In this document: piece by piece, positions 1-10,961 of the stretch
Layout of the letters: every line of letters starts with the position of its first letter
How positions within the stretch are numbered: the stretch's first letter is position 1
Assembly (NCBI RefSeq): GCF_046630445.1
Contig: NC_092335.1
Location: 633,072,001 to 633,136,000 of the forward strand
DNA length: 64,000 nt
Source: Rutidosis leptorrhynchoides
Taxonomy: Eukaryota; Streptophyta; Magnoliopsida; Asterales; Asteraceae
Reading direction: 5' to 3'
Translations under genes and position numbers: made by a program
Notes under the pieces: model-generated
The model's input: only the letters and a program-made list of their open reading frames with translations
Told to the model about the DNA's origin: nothing
Databases searched by the model: none

Positions 1-1428
1 TATTCCCATTCATTTCCATCAAGAATTCTACTCGTATTCGTTCGGTATTTGTACCCGTACAATACCCAGCTTCTAGATGTATTTACTATTGGTATATACA
101 CTCAAATGATCAGCTCTTAGCAGCCCTCAATTAGTCAACAAACATGTGGGAACCATCATTTAACATCTAGCATCAAATAATTAGCAAAATTACAAACTAA
201 TGGAGCCTATATGAAAAGGCCTTAATCACATTTTCAAGAACACACACAAACACATTCATTTTTCAATTTTCTTGCATCAAACTACTCTCTCTCAAGTGTT
301 CTTCCATTGTTCTAAGTGTTCTTCATCATCTTCAACAAAATCTAGCTCAATCTAGTTCATAAATCCATACATAAACCAAGTTACAAAACAATTACTCAAG
401 AACACATCAAGAACACTCTCAAGTTTGCTAGCTTACTTTCAACCTTGCAAATCCATTTCAAGTGATCATCCAATCTTAAGAAATCTTTGTTATTTCCAGT
501 AAGATATCTTTCTAATTCAAGGTAAGAATCATATACAAACTTTGGTTCAATTTCTATAACTATAACAATCTTATTTCAAGTGATGATCTTACTCGAACTT
601 GTTTTCGTGTCATGATTTTGCTTCAAGAACTTTCAAGCCATCCAAGGATCCTTTGAAGCTAGATCTATTTTTCTCTTTTCCAGTAGGTTCATCCACAAAA
701 CTTGAGGTAGTAATCATGTTCATAACATCATTCGATTCTTACATATAAAGCTATCTTATTCGAAGGTTTAAACTGGTAATCACTAGAACATAGTTTAGTT
801 AATTCTAAACTTGTTCGCAAACAAAAGTTAATCCTTCTAACTTGACTTTTAAAATCAACTAAACACATGTTCTATATCTATATGATATGCTAACTAAATG
901 ATTTAAAACTTGGAAACACGAAGAACACCGTAAAACCGGATATACGCCGTCGTAGTAACACCGCGGGCTGTTTTGGGTTGGATAATTAAAACCTGTCTTA
1001 ACCTTTGAATTAGAATCTTATTTTCTGGGAAAATGATTTTTCATATGAACATGATAACGTGTCCAAAAATCATAGCTAAACTCAAAGTGGAAGTATGTTT
1101 TTTTTTAAAATGGTCATCAAGATGTCGTTCTTTCGACGGAAATGACTACCTATTTCAAATCCGACTTGTAACCTGTAAATCTGACTATAAACCACCACCT
1201 TTTCAGTTTAGTTTCACAAAATTTAGTTCGTTCCAAAACCATAGCAATTTGAATCACTCAAAACGGAGTTGTAACGAAGAAATTATGGGCAAAACAATAT
1301 TGGTTAGAATTCTACATTTTGAATTCGGGATTTTTGAACAAAAATCTATACTAACCTTATCCTAGCTAACTTTTCTTGTATTATACATGTATTCATACAT
1401 ATTTCCTTGTACCATACTAGTCTTGGTT

Positions 1429-1740
1429 AATCGTAAGACACATGTACACAATACGTCGAGATAACTTCAAAGACAATAGTTGTACAGTGGGTCGTGATTA
1501 AACCTTAGACAATATATATACAATACGTCAGATAAATCGTAAGACACATGTACACAATACGTCGAGATAACTTCAAAGACAATAGTTGTACAGTGGGTCG
1601 TGATTGAGTCTTAGACATTATATATACAATTCTTCGGATAAATCGAAAGACACCACATACACAATACGTCGAGATGACTTCAAAGACAATAGCTGTATCG
1701 TGGGTCATGATTGATTCTTATACAATACGTGTATACTATG
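1429..1740. repeat. Three tandem copies of a ~106-bp unit
   Basis: The string TCGTAAGACAC recurs at 1431 and 1537 and, as TCGAAAGACAC, at 1643, giving a period of 106 bp. Each copy also holds ACAATACGTCGAGAT and AAAGACAATAG. The third copy is the most diverged. The array lies inside the Tekay-type LTR. Confidence 0.85.
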
Positions 1741-1860
1741 TGTTGAACTATATATGTACTACTAATTGTGAACTACTAACGTTGGACTGCTAACTTGACA
1801 ACTTAAATCGTTAAAACGTAAATAAAAATATAATATGAATATAATTCTATCACATTTTGA

Positions 1861-1884
1861 TATATATATATATATATATATATT
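1861..1884. repeat. (TA)n microsatellite
   Basis: Pure alternating TA run inside the LTR. Confidence 0.9.
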
Positions 1885-2984
1885 TGTTATAGGTTTGTGA
1901 ATCGACCAGTGGCCAAGTTTTACTTCCCGACGAAGTAAAAATCTGTGAAAGTGAGTTATAATCCCATTTTTTTTACTATCTAAATTATTTTGGGATGAGA
2001 ATACATGCAAAATTTATAAATGTTTTACAAAATAAGCACAAGTTCATGGAACTACATTCTACGATTGTTTTGTTATACCGGATATCTGTACTTATTATTA
2101 TTATGCTTGGTAACCTAAGAATTAGTGAAAAACACTAATTGACGCGAATCCTAAAGGTAGATCTACGGGCACCAACCACCCCCATTTTCGAATAGTGGAA
2201 ATGCTTTAGTACTTCGAGGGGTTCTTGTCATACATTTGAATAGTGGAATGTATGATGCCAGATATCTTAAGCGCTCTATGTTAAGGTCGGTTACCAGGCG
2301 ACTCATCGTATGAATGATTTTTGCAGTTGTAATGATCCTGCGCATTTAATTAAATGAAATCTTGTGGCTTATTAAATATTATGATTATTATATAGACATT
2401 AAACCTATGACTCACCAACATTTTTGTTGACGTTTTAAGCATGTTTATTCTCAGGTGAATATTAAAAACGCTTCCGCTGTCGTATGCCAACCCAAGGTCA
2501 AGATTTGGAGTCGGCATAATTGTTTATATTGTTTAAACTTGCATTCGGAGTGTTGTTGTAATATATTGATCATGTTATAATGGGTTGTGTAAAAACTTAT
2601 TTATTTGAGGAGATTGTCTTTGATAGACAATCTAAAGTATGTCATTAAGACCTTTATTCAATAATAAAGGTTATGGTTGTTTTTAAAAACGAATGCAAGA
2701 TTTGAAAAACGTCTCATATAGAGGTCAAAACCTCGCAAAGAAACCAATTAATATGAAACGTTTATAATTAATATGAACGGGGCATTTCAATTATAAACCA
2801 AAAATCTTTGTTTTTAAAACAATCGCTTTCAAACGAAATTTTTAAAATTTTGTTGAGGGACGTACTAGGTGAACGTACCGAAACAACCTCACTCTAAATA
2901 CCAAGGAAAAACAAAATTTTAAAATTATTTATTTATTTGTTTTAATTAAGTAAAGGTTTATAAAAAAAAAAATACAGAAAAATA

Positions 2985-3035
2985 CTGCTCCGCGATCGCG
3001 GAGCAGTGAGGGTTAATCGCTCCGCGATCGCGGAG
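2985..3035. repeat. Two perfect GC-rich palindromes (CTCCGCGATCGCGGAG)
   Basis: The 16-bp palindrome CTCCGCGATCGCGGAG occurs at 2988-3003, where the symmetry extends to 22 bp (2985-3006), and again at 3020-3035. The same palindrome is in the A2 3' LTR at 17409-17424, with a half copy at 17443-17459. The sharing ties this leader to the same element. It stands out against the AT-rich surroundings. Confidence 0.85.
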
Positions 3036-3841
3036 AGACCTAATTACAGAAAGGATAAACTGGTCGACAGACCAGTCCCCTTCCCCCATCCCCCTTATTT
3101 TTCTGCGAAAAAACCCGAAAAAACACACACTAAAACGCGATTTTACACCGTTTTTCACCAAATTTCTCACTAAAAACACGATGAGGAGATATCTACCAAG
3201 GAGTTTTTCAAGGAAAAAGGTAAATTTCTACACACTACACTCTTTAATTCGGATTTATAGTGTTCTTGAGCATATTTTTACCTAATTTGATTTTGATGAT
3301 TTCTAGCTTGTTTATAGTTAAATTGTTAGTATATTATGCTTGTATAACCTAGATTGATGCTATTTGTCATGATTTGGAGCCTTAAACTTCAAAATTTTTA
3401 GAAATCTAGGGTTAGTGTTCTTGAGCAATTTGGGGCTTTTTGATATAAAGGGGTTATGGCCGATTTTTGTTGTGAATTCATGCTAAATTAAGTAGTGTAA
3501 CATGTTTAGGTTGCTAAATGATCCAAACTTTGATCCTAAACATGATTTTTTAGCAAGATTGTTGACTTTTTAAGTCAAAAATGCATGAATTTGATATGAA
3601 TGCCATTTGGAACTCGTTTAATTGTTATAATGATTACTTTTGACATGTTTTAGAAGATAAATGCTTATGAACATTATATACATTTTCATATATGCTTATT
3701 TGAAAAAGTGTAGAATTGTTAAAAATATGAAAATGTGTATAAGTTTGATATTGTTGAAACATGTCATTATGATTATTTTGATTTATGATTTTGCTAACAC
3801 TAATGCATATTTGGATGCACAAAAATTGTGTTTAATGTGTT

Positions 3842-5200
3842 TTGCAGACTGAAAGGGGTGAATCATCATCCGCAGCCCAAGCTTCTAATGCTCCTCCGGA
3901 GAATGAAGACGAACAACAGATCAATAACCAGTACAGGCAATATGAACCACATCCATTCATCCCATTGACGGACATAACAGAGGCGAATCTACACCCAAAT
4001 TTAAGATTTGACAGATTTTGGATAGACTATCCAAAATATCAGAGGAACTTGAGCATTCTTCATCCTAAAGAGGTTAAAGTGCCCAGGGTGATAGATTGGG
4101 ATCCATTAGAGACGGTGGGATTGGCCGAACCAATCAGAGAGTTACTTTACCAAAGGTATGGTAATTCTACCTTTAGCGATTGGGAACGTTTATTCACCAT
4201 ACGTAGGCCTGTATATAAGGAATGGTGTGTTGAATTGCTAAGTACTGTAGAAATAAATGATCAGGTATCTAGTATAACTGATCAGAGTTTTATTAGATTT
4301 TTGTTAGGCGGTGTGATGCGCCGTATGTCTCTTTTAGAGATGGCTCAGGCTTTGTACATATATACGCCTGAGGAACTAGAATCTTATGATTGTAGGCAGT
4401 TAATATTTAATGGTAGGAGGGTTGATGAGAACTTTGATATGAATGGATTATGGAGTAGAATGACTAGCCATAATCGATTTCGTGGGGGACATTACTCTTA
4501 CACCGATATTGATAGAGCTGAGCTTAGAGTTATTCATAGATTTATAGCTAACTCGATTACACAACGAGGTAAGAATAAAGATAAGGTAAATGAAAATGAT
4601 TTATTTTACCTCATGTGTATTAGAGACCCACAGAGCTTTGTGAACATACCTTATTGTGTGGGTTATTATTTATCGGTGATGGTAAGTGGTATGAGACATC
4701 ATAGCATAATAAGAGGTGGTATCTTTATTACCTTGATTGCTGAGTACCTCAATGTGGATAGAACTCGCGGGAGAGAATTAGTAGCAGTACCCGAACAACG
4801 CGAGAGAATTGATATACGTGTATATGCTGGTGCAAAGGTTTTATTGAAAAGACGAAACGTTGCACTACCATATGAAGGTAGACATCCACAGGTAGAACGG
4901 GATCAAGAACAAGGTAATGTAGGTGGAGGAAACCAAATGACAGACATACAAAGGTTAATGGCTCAAAACGAATATGAAGCTGCTAGGCTACATGAGTTTC
5001 AGGCATGGGATTTCCATCAACGTCAAATCCAAGCCCATTTAGCCTACCAAGGTAGGAACTACATACCTACCGAGCCGACCAACTTTCCTCCATGGACTGT
5101 AGATACAAGACCACCGTTTCCTACATACGATCCATTTCAAGCATATCATGACACGTACCACGAACCATGGAACCCCTACTGGTACCCTCATCAACCATAG
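3842..5200 (+). CDS. ATHILA ORF1-type (env-region) protein of element A2
   Basis: An open 452-residue frame in the position where Athila/Tat Gypsy elements carry their extra 'ATHILA ORF-1' or env-like gene, downstream of pol. The segment around residues 145-175 (RFLLGGVMRRMSLLEMAQ, then YIYTPEEL) fits my memory of that family; this was not searched. The N-terminus is acidic, Ser/Gln-rich and probably disordered, and the last ~80 residues are rich in Tyr, Pro, His and Trp. I see no clear signal peptide or transmembrane pair. The sequence TTTTGCAG at 3840-3847 makes a good splice acceptor and AAGGTAAAT at 3217-3225 a possible donor, so the frame may be read from a spliced message, as proposed for Athila env-like genes. 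The function of the family is unknown. Confidence 0.6.
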   Translation: MQTERGESSSAAQASNAPPENEDEQQINNQYRQYEPHPFIPLTDITEANLHPNLRFDRFWIDYPKYQRNLSILHPKEVKVPRVIDWDPLETVGLAEPIRELLYQRYGNSTFSDWERLFTIRRPVYKEWCVELLSTVEINDQVSSITDQSFIRFLLGGVMRRMSLLEMAQALYIYTPEELESYDCRQLIFNGRRVDENFDMNGLWSRMTSHNRFRGGHYSYTDIDRAELRVIHRFIANSITQRGKNKDKVNENDLFYLMCIRDPQSFVNIPYCVGYYLSVMVSGMRHHSIIRGGIFITLIAEYLNVDRTRGRELVAVPEQRERIDIRVYAGAKVLLKRRNVALPYEGRHPQVERDQEQGNVGGGNQMTDIQRLMAQNEYEAARLHEFQAWDFHQRQIQAHLAYQGRNYIPTEPTNFPPWTVDTRPPFPTYDPFQAYHDTYHEPWNPYWYPHQP

Positions 5201-5310
5201 TTTTTCTTATTCTTATTTTTATTTAATTTTTATAATTTGTAAAGTTTATACTCTTTAATATTTATTTTGATATTGTAATAGTTTATTAGTTTTCTAACAT
5301 TTTAGATTTT

Positions 5311-5315
5311 AGATT
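5311..5315. repeat. Target-site duplication of A1, left copy (AGATT)
   Basis: AGATT directly precedes the TGATATCGGC start of the left LTR. The same five bases follow the right LTR at 15034-15038. Confidence 0.9.
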
Positions 5316-7279
5316 TGATATCGGCTAAAAAGTCACGTTTTCACCCCGGTATTAAGGCCCAAAAACAAGAAAGATTCGAACTTTGTCGGCAAAATACCCA
5401 CTTCGTCGGTTAGAATTGAAGAACAAGTAATTACGAAGACGGTGCAAAAAGAATCAAGAGAATCAGAGCTAAAACGAAGATTCTAGAGCGAAAACGGTGA
5501 AAGACAAGAAATCAAGTTACGATCCAGGGAATTCAGGCTGACCAGCAAGCCATACGGCCTGCCATACGGCCTGCCAGTATGGAAACGGCCTGCCATATAC
5601 GTGCCACCACACGAGCCACCAAACGGCATGCCTTGCATACGGCCTGCCAAATACGGCCTGCCATACGGCCTGCCAAACGGCCTGCCAGGCGTATTTGGCA
5701 ATTTTCAAGTCTATTTAAAGGGTCTTTGTCATTCATTCCAACACACATTTCAATTCACTTCTTTCTCTCTCTTGTACAATATTAGTCAAACTTTCAAGGC
5801 CTTCTCACCTCCGAGCGGGAAATTAAGTACCCGGAGGCGAACGCTGAAGATTGTATTAGGAGCGGTCTGGAGTCTTGAAGTTGTCACTTTTGTATTCGGA
5901 ACTCGTTTAATCTACTGGTACTTCTATCCTTTATCTTATATAATGTTTTATGATATTATTGCCATGATTAGCGAGTAGTTATCTTTAGTGTATGCTATGA
6001 TGTAAGCAGTTATAATGCCGAAATAATATTATGGTCTGTGTATGTTGTCGAAATGCTTTCCGATTATGCTTTAAACTCAATCGCTTTTCCAACTAATAGA
6101 ACGTAGTTATAGGCTCTGTTATTGGGAAGTCGCGAACCCCGATTCAGAGTACACTATCTGTGTCACCCCTTGGTAAGAGAAGTCTCTCGGATACAACGTA
6201 AGATCGACCGAGGCACACCGGTTGTAGTAAGTCTATCGAGCTTTGGATTCCGACTGAGGACTCTTTCGTAGTGAAACATCTGACTAGGCCCCTAGTACAT
6301 TGTCAGTCCCAGACCATGCTAGTGTAGTCACCAAGCATATAAACTTCGTACGTGCACGCTGAAGCACAGCGGTTGTTGTAAGCTGTACCTCTGCTAAGTA
6401 AGGCCATGGAACACGGTTAGTGTTGACCAGTACACTGCACCATAATGCGGTCTCAAGCATTGCACCCCGCTTGAGGGATTCTTAGTTAATTAAGGAACTG
6501 TTTGTTTAAACACATAAAGGATTGGACCGTTAGGATAACCGAACGTGTTCATGGAAGTCAGACTTGACTTGGCCATGGTGTTCTTTATGGTTGAACTCTT
6601 TTTAAGGGCCTAACTATCTTTTACCAATCATTAACGAAAGCATTGAGGCACATCACGTCTCTCGGATATGGTAAACCATGTATTCTATTATGCTTAAGAA
6701 AGTTTAGACCATTTTGGAATGTTAATACGTCACCCAACCGAGTCGCTCAATTGGATGAGCCGTCTGAATGTGTATGCCTGTAGTCAGACTGCACGGGCGT
6801 CGGGGGTAAGGGACGTTGCTGTCTATTCAGAATCTTCAAGCCTAACGCATTACCCAGTGACATGTCTTATGACAGGGGCGTTTAGGACTAGTGTAATGAA
6901 TACAAGGCCTCTGCCTATTCATGAGCCAGCATTCCATAATCTCGGCAGAATAACTGATGAAGTCATAGTATGCACTTACTTTAACCTTATCTGAATTACA
7001 AATTTTATCGCATTTACTTTATCTATCTTATAAATTAGAAAATCCCAAAATAAATATTCACTACTCCCTAACTATCTTAGGCTACAATATAGGTTCGATG
7101 TTACTGATATCTCAAAAATACGACTCTAGGTCATACTTCCCTTACTTATAAGGAGTAGTAAGATTTAGGCCCCGCTAAATATAAATTTAAAACAGTACCT
7201 CCTCCCACGAGTGGCTGATTCTGGCGAGCCGCGGCCTAACGACACCACGCAATTAAAACCGTCCGTTTCGGCCATATCA
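5316..7279 (+). repeat. A1 5' LTR (1964 bp)
   Basis: Starts TGATATCGGC and ends GGCCATATCA (imperfect inverted ends, TG...CA). U3 holds the ACGGCCTGCC array (5548-5695), then the TATA-like CTATTTAAAGG near 5711. The rest is free of genes: open frames such as 6719-6994 recur in the other LTR only because the LTRs are copies. Confidence 0.9.
5548..5695. repeat. Short GC-rich array (ACGGCCTGCC units) upstream of TATA
   Basis: Units of about 11-12 bp, consensus ACGGCCTGCCA followed by A/T/G bases, repeated irregularly. The 3' LTR copy (13318-13441) has fewer units, so the array changed length within the lifetime of this insertion. A related array in opposite sense is in the A3 LTR (36170-36350, GGCAGGCCGTTT units). 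Several overlapping open frames here are artefacts of the repeat. Confidence 0.85.
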
Positions 7280-7297
7280 AGAGGAACCACTAGTTTT

Positions 7298-7315
7298 TGG
7301 TGCCGCTGCCGGGGA
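7298..7315 (+). promoter_or_regulatory. A1 primer-binding site, tRNA-Asp type
   Basis: TGGTGCCGCTGCCGGGGA lies 18 bp past the LTR. Athila-group elements use the 3' end of tRNA-Asp (expected TGGCGCCGTTGCCGGGG); this copy differs at two positions. Confidence 0.75.
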
Positions 7316-7574
7316 CTTGGTATCAGGCAATACTGCTTTCTATCAAACTTATTCACAAGCATTTAGTGGTGTCTAAGAAAGACAATTATACACGGACTTG
7401 GTTATTGGATTTTCCGAACAGTCGCCAATTATATTGGGACCAAAAGGATCCTGCCTCTCCGTAGTCGGCCTGGCCACTTGGTTTGTTGAATAGTTTGTGC
7501 GAAGCTTTGTTACCGAAATACCAGGGAATCAGTAGCCAGAACCAAAAACATATTCCACCATAGGATAGTTAGTT

Positions 7575-7745
7575 AATTAGATAAGATTACTTTAGATTAC
7601 TCCAGTTTACCTTAGATTACCTTAGATTGCTTTAGATTACTTTAGTTTACCTTAGATTAGATTACATTAGATTACTTTAGATTGCTTTAGATTAAATTAG
7701 ATTGCCTTAGAATTAGATTAGTTTAGATTAGCTTATTATAATTTA
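7575..7745. repeat. TTAGATTAC-type tandem array in the A1 leader
   Basis: An 11-bp-like motif (TTAGATTACTT, TTAGATTGCTT, TTAGTTTACC) is repeated about 14 times between the primer site and the gag start. Spacing is irregular. It forms the untranslated leader just before the gag ATG at 7788. Confidence 0.8.
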
Positions 7746-7787
7746 GCTTATTTGCGAAAATTAAAAACAAAAAGGCATACCTAGTGT

Positions 7788-10700
7788 ATGACCCAAACCC
7801 GATCTAGACCAGGGCCGTTGTTATTCGTACCTGATCCAGACGCAATAATCACTAAAGCACGCAAGGAAGCACGAATCAGAAACCAAATGGCGTTACGCGT
7901 TACTTTAGCAGAAAACACCAAACCCTCGATTGAAGGTCGAGGAGGACCAATCAGATTTCCAGAGATTCAAGGACACTCGTTCGAGTTAAAACATCACATC
8001 ATCCAGCTCATTCAGAATAGCTGTCAATTTCATGGATTACTGAATGACGATCCTAATTCTCACCTTGATAAATTCATATCTCTTTCGAACTCCTACAAAC
8101 AGCCAGGGATAGGACAAGATATAGTCCGGCTATACTTGTTCCCCTATTCTCTCACTCATCATGCTCAAACTTGGTTTGAAGGACTGGAAAAAGATTCCAT
8201 CACGTCATGGACGGAAATGGCGACTAAATTCCTAACCAAATATTTCCCTCCTTCTAAACAAACCAAACTGAAGAATGACATCATTAACTTCAAACAAAGT
8301 TATCATGAAACTCTTTACACTGCATGGGAGCGTTTCAAAACCCTGCTGAAGAAATGCCCTAATCACCAGTTAGAACGGTCAGCCCAAATCTGTACCTTCT
8401 ACAATGGTCTTACGGTAAATCATAGGACGACGATCGATGCAGCAGCTCAAGGGAATCTGATGAACCAAACCGCAGATGAAGCATGGGAATTGCTCGAGAA
8501 CATGACAATGCATCATCATGACTGGAACAGTGGTGAAACAACTTCATCATCTGCCCCACTCTCTGCGCTTAACAATCAAACGGAGGCCATCAAATCCCTC
8601 ACAGATAAGATGGAATCTCTTGCTAAACAACTCGGAGAATTGAAGACGCAACCGCGGCAGGTTAACCAAGCTCAGGCTTGTGTTAATTGTACCAACCCGC
8701 AACCCACTGAAGACTATCAAGTTGAGTACAAAAACCCTGACGGTTCAGTCTGTTACGTTCAATACCCAGCTCGTCCACCAAATCCCGGATTCAATCAACC
8801 ACCAAGGGTTAATCAATTTCAGCGAAGCAATCAACCTTTCCGCTATCGCTATCCACCTTACCCAGCCCAACAATCTCAATTGACCTACGATCAACCACTT
8901 CCACTCACTGGTCCCCCAGTTGAGGAGAATTCCCCTACCACCCAGATTACAAAAGCAGCTACCCCCACTCTCGGAGCTGATGATCAGTTAACTCAGTTCA
9001 TCCAAGGACAACAACAGTTAAATCAGAGAACTGCAACCAGACAAGATCAGACGGAGATACTAATGAGAAATCAATTGGCTCTGGTCAAAAGTTTGGAAAC
9101 GCAGCTCGGACAGTTATCACAACGCCTTGAAACCCGACCGCAGGGAAGATTGCCAAGTAATACTATCCAGAATCCCCACATAGAAGAAGCAAAGCAAATG
9201 GATTCCGTAATCCCAGAGGAAGAACCACGGAGAAGGTCAACTAGGCTCAAGAACAAATCAACATATACTCAGAAGCTGACCCCTGAAACTCCAGTTCGCG
9301 TACCTTATCCTGGAAGGCTACAAGAAGAACCATCCAAGCTTGATTCCTTCAAACTAGATGGAAGATTCTTGGACACCATGTCCAAAGTTCCCAACCAGAA
9401 GAGATACATCCGAAGGCTTCTATCTACAAAGGAGAGGATACCAGACTCTAACAAAATTCCACTAAGTGAAGAATGCTCTGCATTACTCAGAAACTCTCTA
9501 CCACCTAAGCTAGGAGATACGGGTCGATTCGTTTTCCCGTGTTCAATCTACCAATCTGGAACCATTCATGCGCTAGCAGATTTAGGAGCAAGTATCAACC
9601 TAATCCCCTACTCTCTCTACAAGAGATTAGAGTTAGGAGACTTGTCACCAACCAAAATGACAATCCAACTTGCCGATCATACAATTCGATATCCTAAGGG
9701 CATAGTTGAGAACGTCTTGGTGAAAGTCGACAAATTCTTGTATCCTACGGATTTCGTAGTAATGGATATTAAGGAAGACCTACACACCCCAGTAGTGTTA
9801 GGAAGACCTTTCATGAATACGGCTAGGACTGTCATTGATGTGTACAATCAAACCATGATCTTACGATCACATGGGGAGAGTGTTACCTTCAAAATTGACC
9901 GACCAACCGATCTTTCTGGACAGGCAGAGATGTTTGCTATTTCCACCAGACGGATCACTTCCGATGATGAGTCATTACCACCAGCCGATGATATCGAGAT
10001 GGGTGTCGAATCACAGTCTGTAGACGACCCAGAAATGGAAGAAGAGGATCCCAGCGAAGAAATAGAGGAAAAGGAGGAATCTGAAGAGGAAGAGGAAATG
10101 GAAGACGTAAAAGAAACTGCGACAACACCCGTTCCAAGTACTGAGCGTCATGAAGAAATAATGAGGCTTGAAACGGCAGATCACAGTTTAATCATTCGCT
10201 TCAAAAAGAAGAACGACAAGGCTGGGGTTAAGGATATAGAAATTGATCCTGTAAGTATCAAAGTGGAGAATCAGAATACTGAAGAAACCCGTTCATCAGA
10301 CGTATCTTCAGAGGAGCAAGATACCGATGATGACGAGGAAGAGCATCACGAAGACATTCTGACTAACTCACACTCTCCAACCGAAGTAGATCAAGGGGAG
10401 CCGGACTCTTCTTCAGATCGAATTCCGGTTATATCCACACATGCAGACATGATTACCTTCATCAATGATACTGATGAATTTGAAGACATTCTCGAAGCCA
10501 TCCGAAAGTCAACCATTGATTTTTTGCTACGCATAACAGAACGAATCATGGCTATCAGAGAAGAGCACCACCTCTATCTCCGAAGAGAATACAATGATGT
10601 TGAAATCCTAGAAGAACGCATTCAAGACTTTATCAATTCTCTTCACGATCATATCTATCACGAAGAAAGGCAACGAGAGCATAATTCAGTGGTTCGCACT

Positions 10701-10961
10701 ATTCTTGAGACAAGATTCTGTCGAGATCAGAAGATCATTTACTCTAAGGTTTATAATGCTTTAGCCGGATCTGCACTTCCGTTCTCACGAAACGAACGAG
10801 CACTACTGACTCTCATCCGGAAGCATATGGATCTTTCCACCGGCCGCCCGACTTATCACTCTGATTTGCAAATGATCGAGGATATTCACAGTCTTTTCGC
10901 TCTTCTGGATAGAGATAATTTCGAAAGCACCAGACAGACTAGTGATTTACGTAACAATTGA
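7788..10961 (+). CDS. A1 gag-protease polyprotein, 1057 residues
   Basis: One open frame. Residues ~45-200 are a retrotransposon gag (capsid-like) domain, with motifs such as FPYSLTHHAQTWFEGL and TKYFPP near 117-165. Residues ~270-440 are Gln/Pro-rich and probably disordered. The retropepsin-like domain is near 585-690: LADLGASINLIP with the catalytic D-(L)-G, then VVLGRPFMNTAR. I see no CCHC zinc knuckle. Residues ~735-870 are strongly acidic (long E/D runs), and the last ~180 residues are helical-looking, matching no family I know. In autonomous Athila elements, reverse transcriptase follows the protease; here it does not. The start at 7788 fits the beginning MTQTRSRPG, typical of Athila gag. 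Confidence 0.85.
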   Translation: MTQTRSRPGPLLFVPDPDAIITKARKEARIRNQMALRVTLAENTKPSIEGRGGPIRFPEIQGHSFELKHHIIQLIQNSCQFHGLLNDDPNSHLDKFISLSNSYKQPGIGQDIVRLYLFPYSLTHHAQTWFEGLEKDSITSWTEMATKFLTKYFPPSKQTKLKNDIINFKQSYHETLYTAWERFKTLLKKCPNHQLERSAQICTFYNGLTVNHRTTIDAAAQGNLMNQTADEAWELLENMTMHHHDWNSGETTSSSAPLSALNNQTEAIKSLTDKMESLAKQLGELKTQPRQVNQAQACVNCTNPQPTEDYQVEYKNPDGSVCYVQYPARPPNPGFNQPPRVNQFQRSNQPFRYRYPPYPAQQSQLTYDQPLPLTGPPVEENSPTTQITKAATPTLGADDQLTQFIQGQQQLNQRTATRQDQTEILMRNQLALVKSLETQLGQLSQRLETRPQGRLPSNTIQNPHIEEAKQMDSVIPEEEPRRRSTRLKNKSTYTQKLTPETPVRVPYPGRLQEEPSKLDSFKLDGRFLDTMSKVPNQKRYIRRLLSTKERIPDSNKIPLSEECSALLRNSLPPKLGDTGRFVFPCSIYQSGTIHALADLGASINLIPYSLYKRLELGDLSPTKMTIQLADHTIRYPKGIVENVLVKVDKFLYPTDFVVMDIKEDLHTPVVLGRPFMNTARTVIDVYNQTMILRSHGESVTFKIDRPTDLSGQAEMFAISTRRITSDDESLPPADDIEMGVESQSVDDPEMEEEDPSEEIEEKEESEEEEEMEDVKETATTPVPSTERHEEIMRLETADHSLIIRFKKKNDKAGVKDIEIDPVSIKVENQNTEETRSSDVSSEEQDTDDDEEEHHEDILTNSHSPTEVDQGEPDSSSDRIPVISTHADMITFINDTDEFEDILEAIRKSTIDFLLRITERIMAIREEHHLYLRREYNDVEILEERIQDFINSLHDHIYHEERQREHNSVVRTILETRFCRDQKIIYSKVYNALAGSALPFSRNERALLTLIRKHMDLSTGRPTYHSDLQMIEDIHSLFALLDRDNFESTRQTSDLRNN

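Larger units (their letters stand above)
1..2789 (+). mobile_element. Tekay/Del-type Gypsy LTR, right-hand part (left end outside window)
   Basis: The stretch ends in GGGGCATTTCA, a plausible CA-type LTR end, and shows the layout of the other Tekay-type LTRs here: a promoter-like segment (TATATGAAAAGG near 208), a long AT-rich middle, and a conserved block around 2400-2480 (ACTCACCAACATTTTTGTTGAC, split here as ACTCACCAAC and ATTTTTGTTGAC, then TTCTCAGGTG). The same block occurs in reverse complement near 24410-24480 and 32640-32710 and directly near 36740-36800. No primer-binding site follows 2789, so it is a 3' LTR or a solo LTR. It carries no credible gene; the small open frames are chance. 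It lies in the Athila-like element A2. Confidence 0.7.
2790..5315 (+). mobile_element. Athila-like element A2, left segment (env-like region)
   Basis: This piece lies between the Tekay-type LTR (ending 2789) and A1 (starting 5316), and continues in the same sense after 15038, where A2's own 3' noncoding region and 3' LTR follow. It holds a GC-palindrome pair, a probable intron-containing leader and the ATHILA-type ORF. The 5' LTR, gag and pol of A2, if still present, lie left of the window, beyond the Tekay-type insertion. 5201-5310 is AT-rich trailer with nothing recognisable. Confidence 0.65.

Noticed and set aside
5548-5695. CRISPR-like array
   Set aside because: Units are ~11 bp and irregular, with no unique spacers, in a plant LTR.
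5483-5785. Four or more overlapping open frames on both strands (also 13249-13539 and 36159-36410)
   Set aside because: They come from the ACGGCCTGCC array, which lacks stops in many frames; they recur in LTR copies and look like no protein.
6719-6994. 91-residue frame, repeated at 14473-14748
   Set aside because: The copy exists only because both are LTRs of A1; no start context or family match.
7788-10961. Hidden polymerase domain in the A1 polyprotein
   Set aside because: No D-D box (xxDD), RNase H or integrase motifs in any frame between 7.8 and 13.0 kb.
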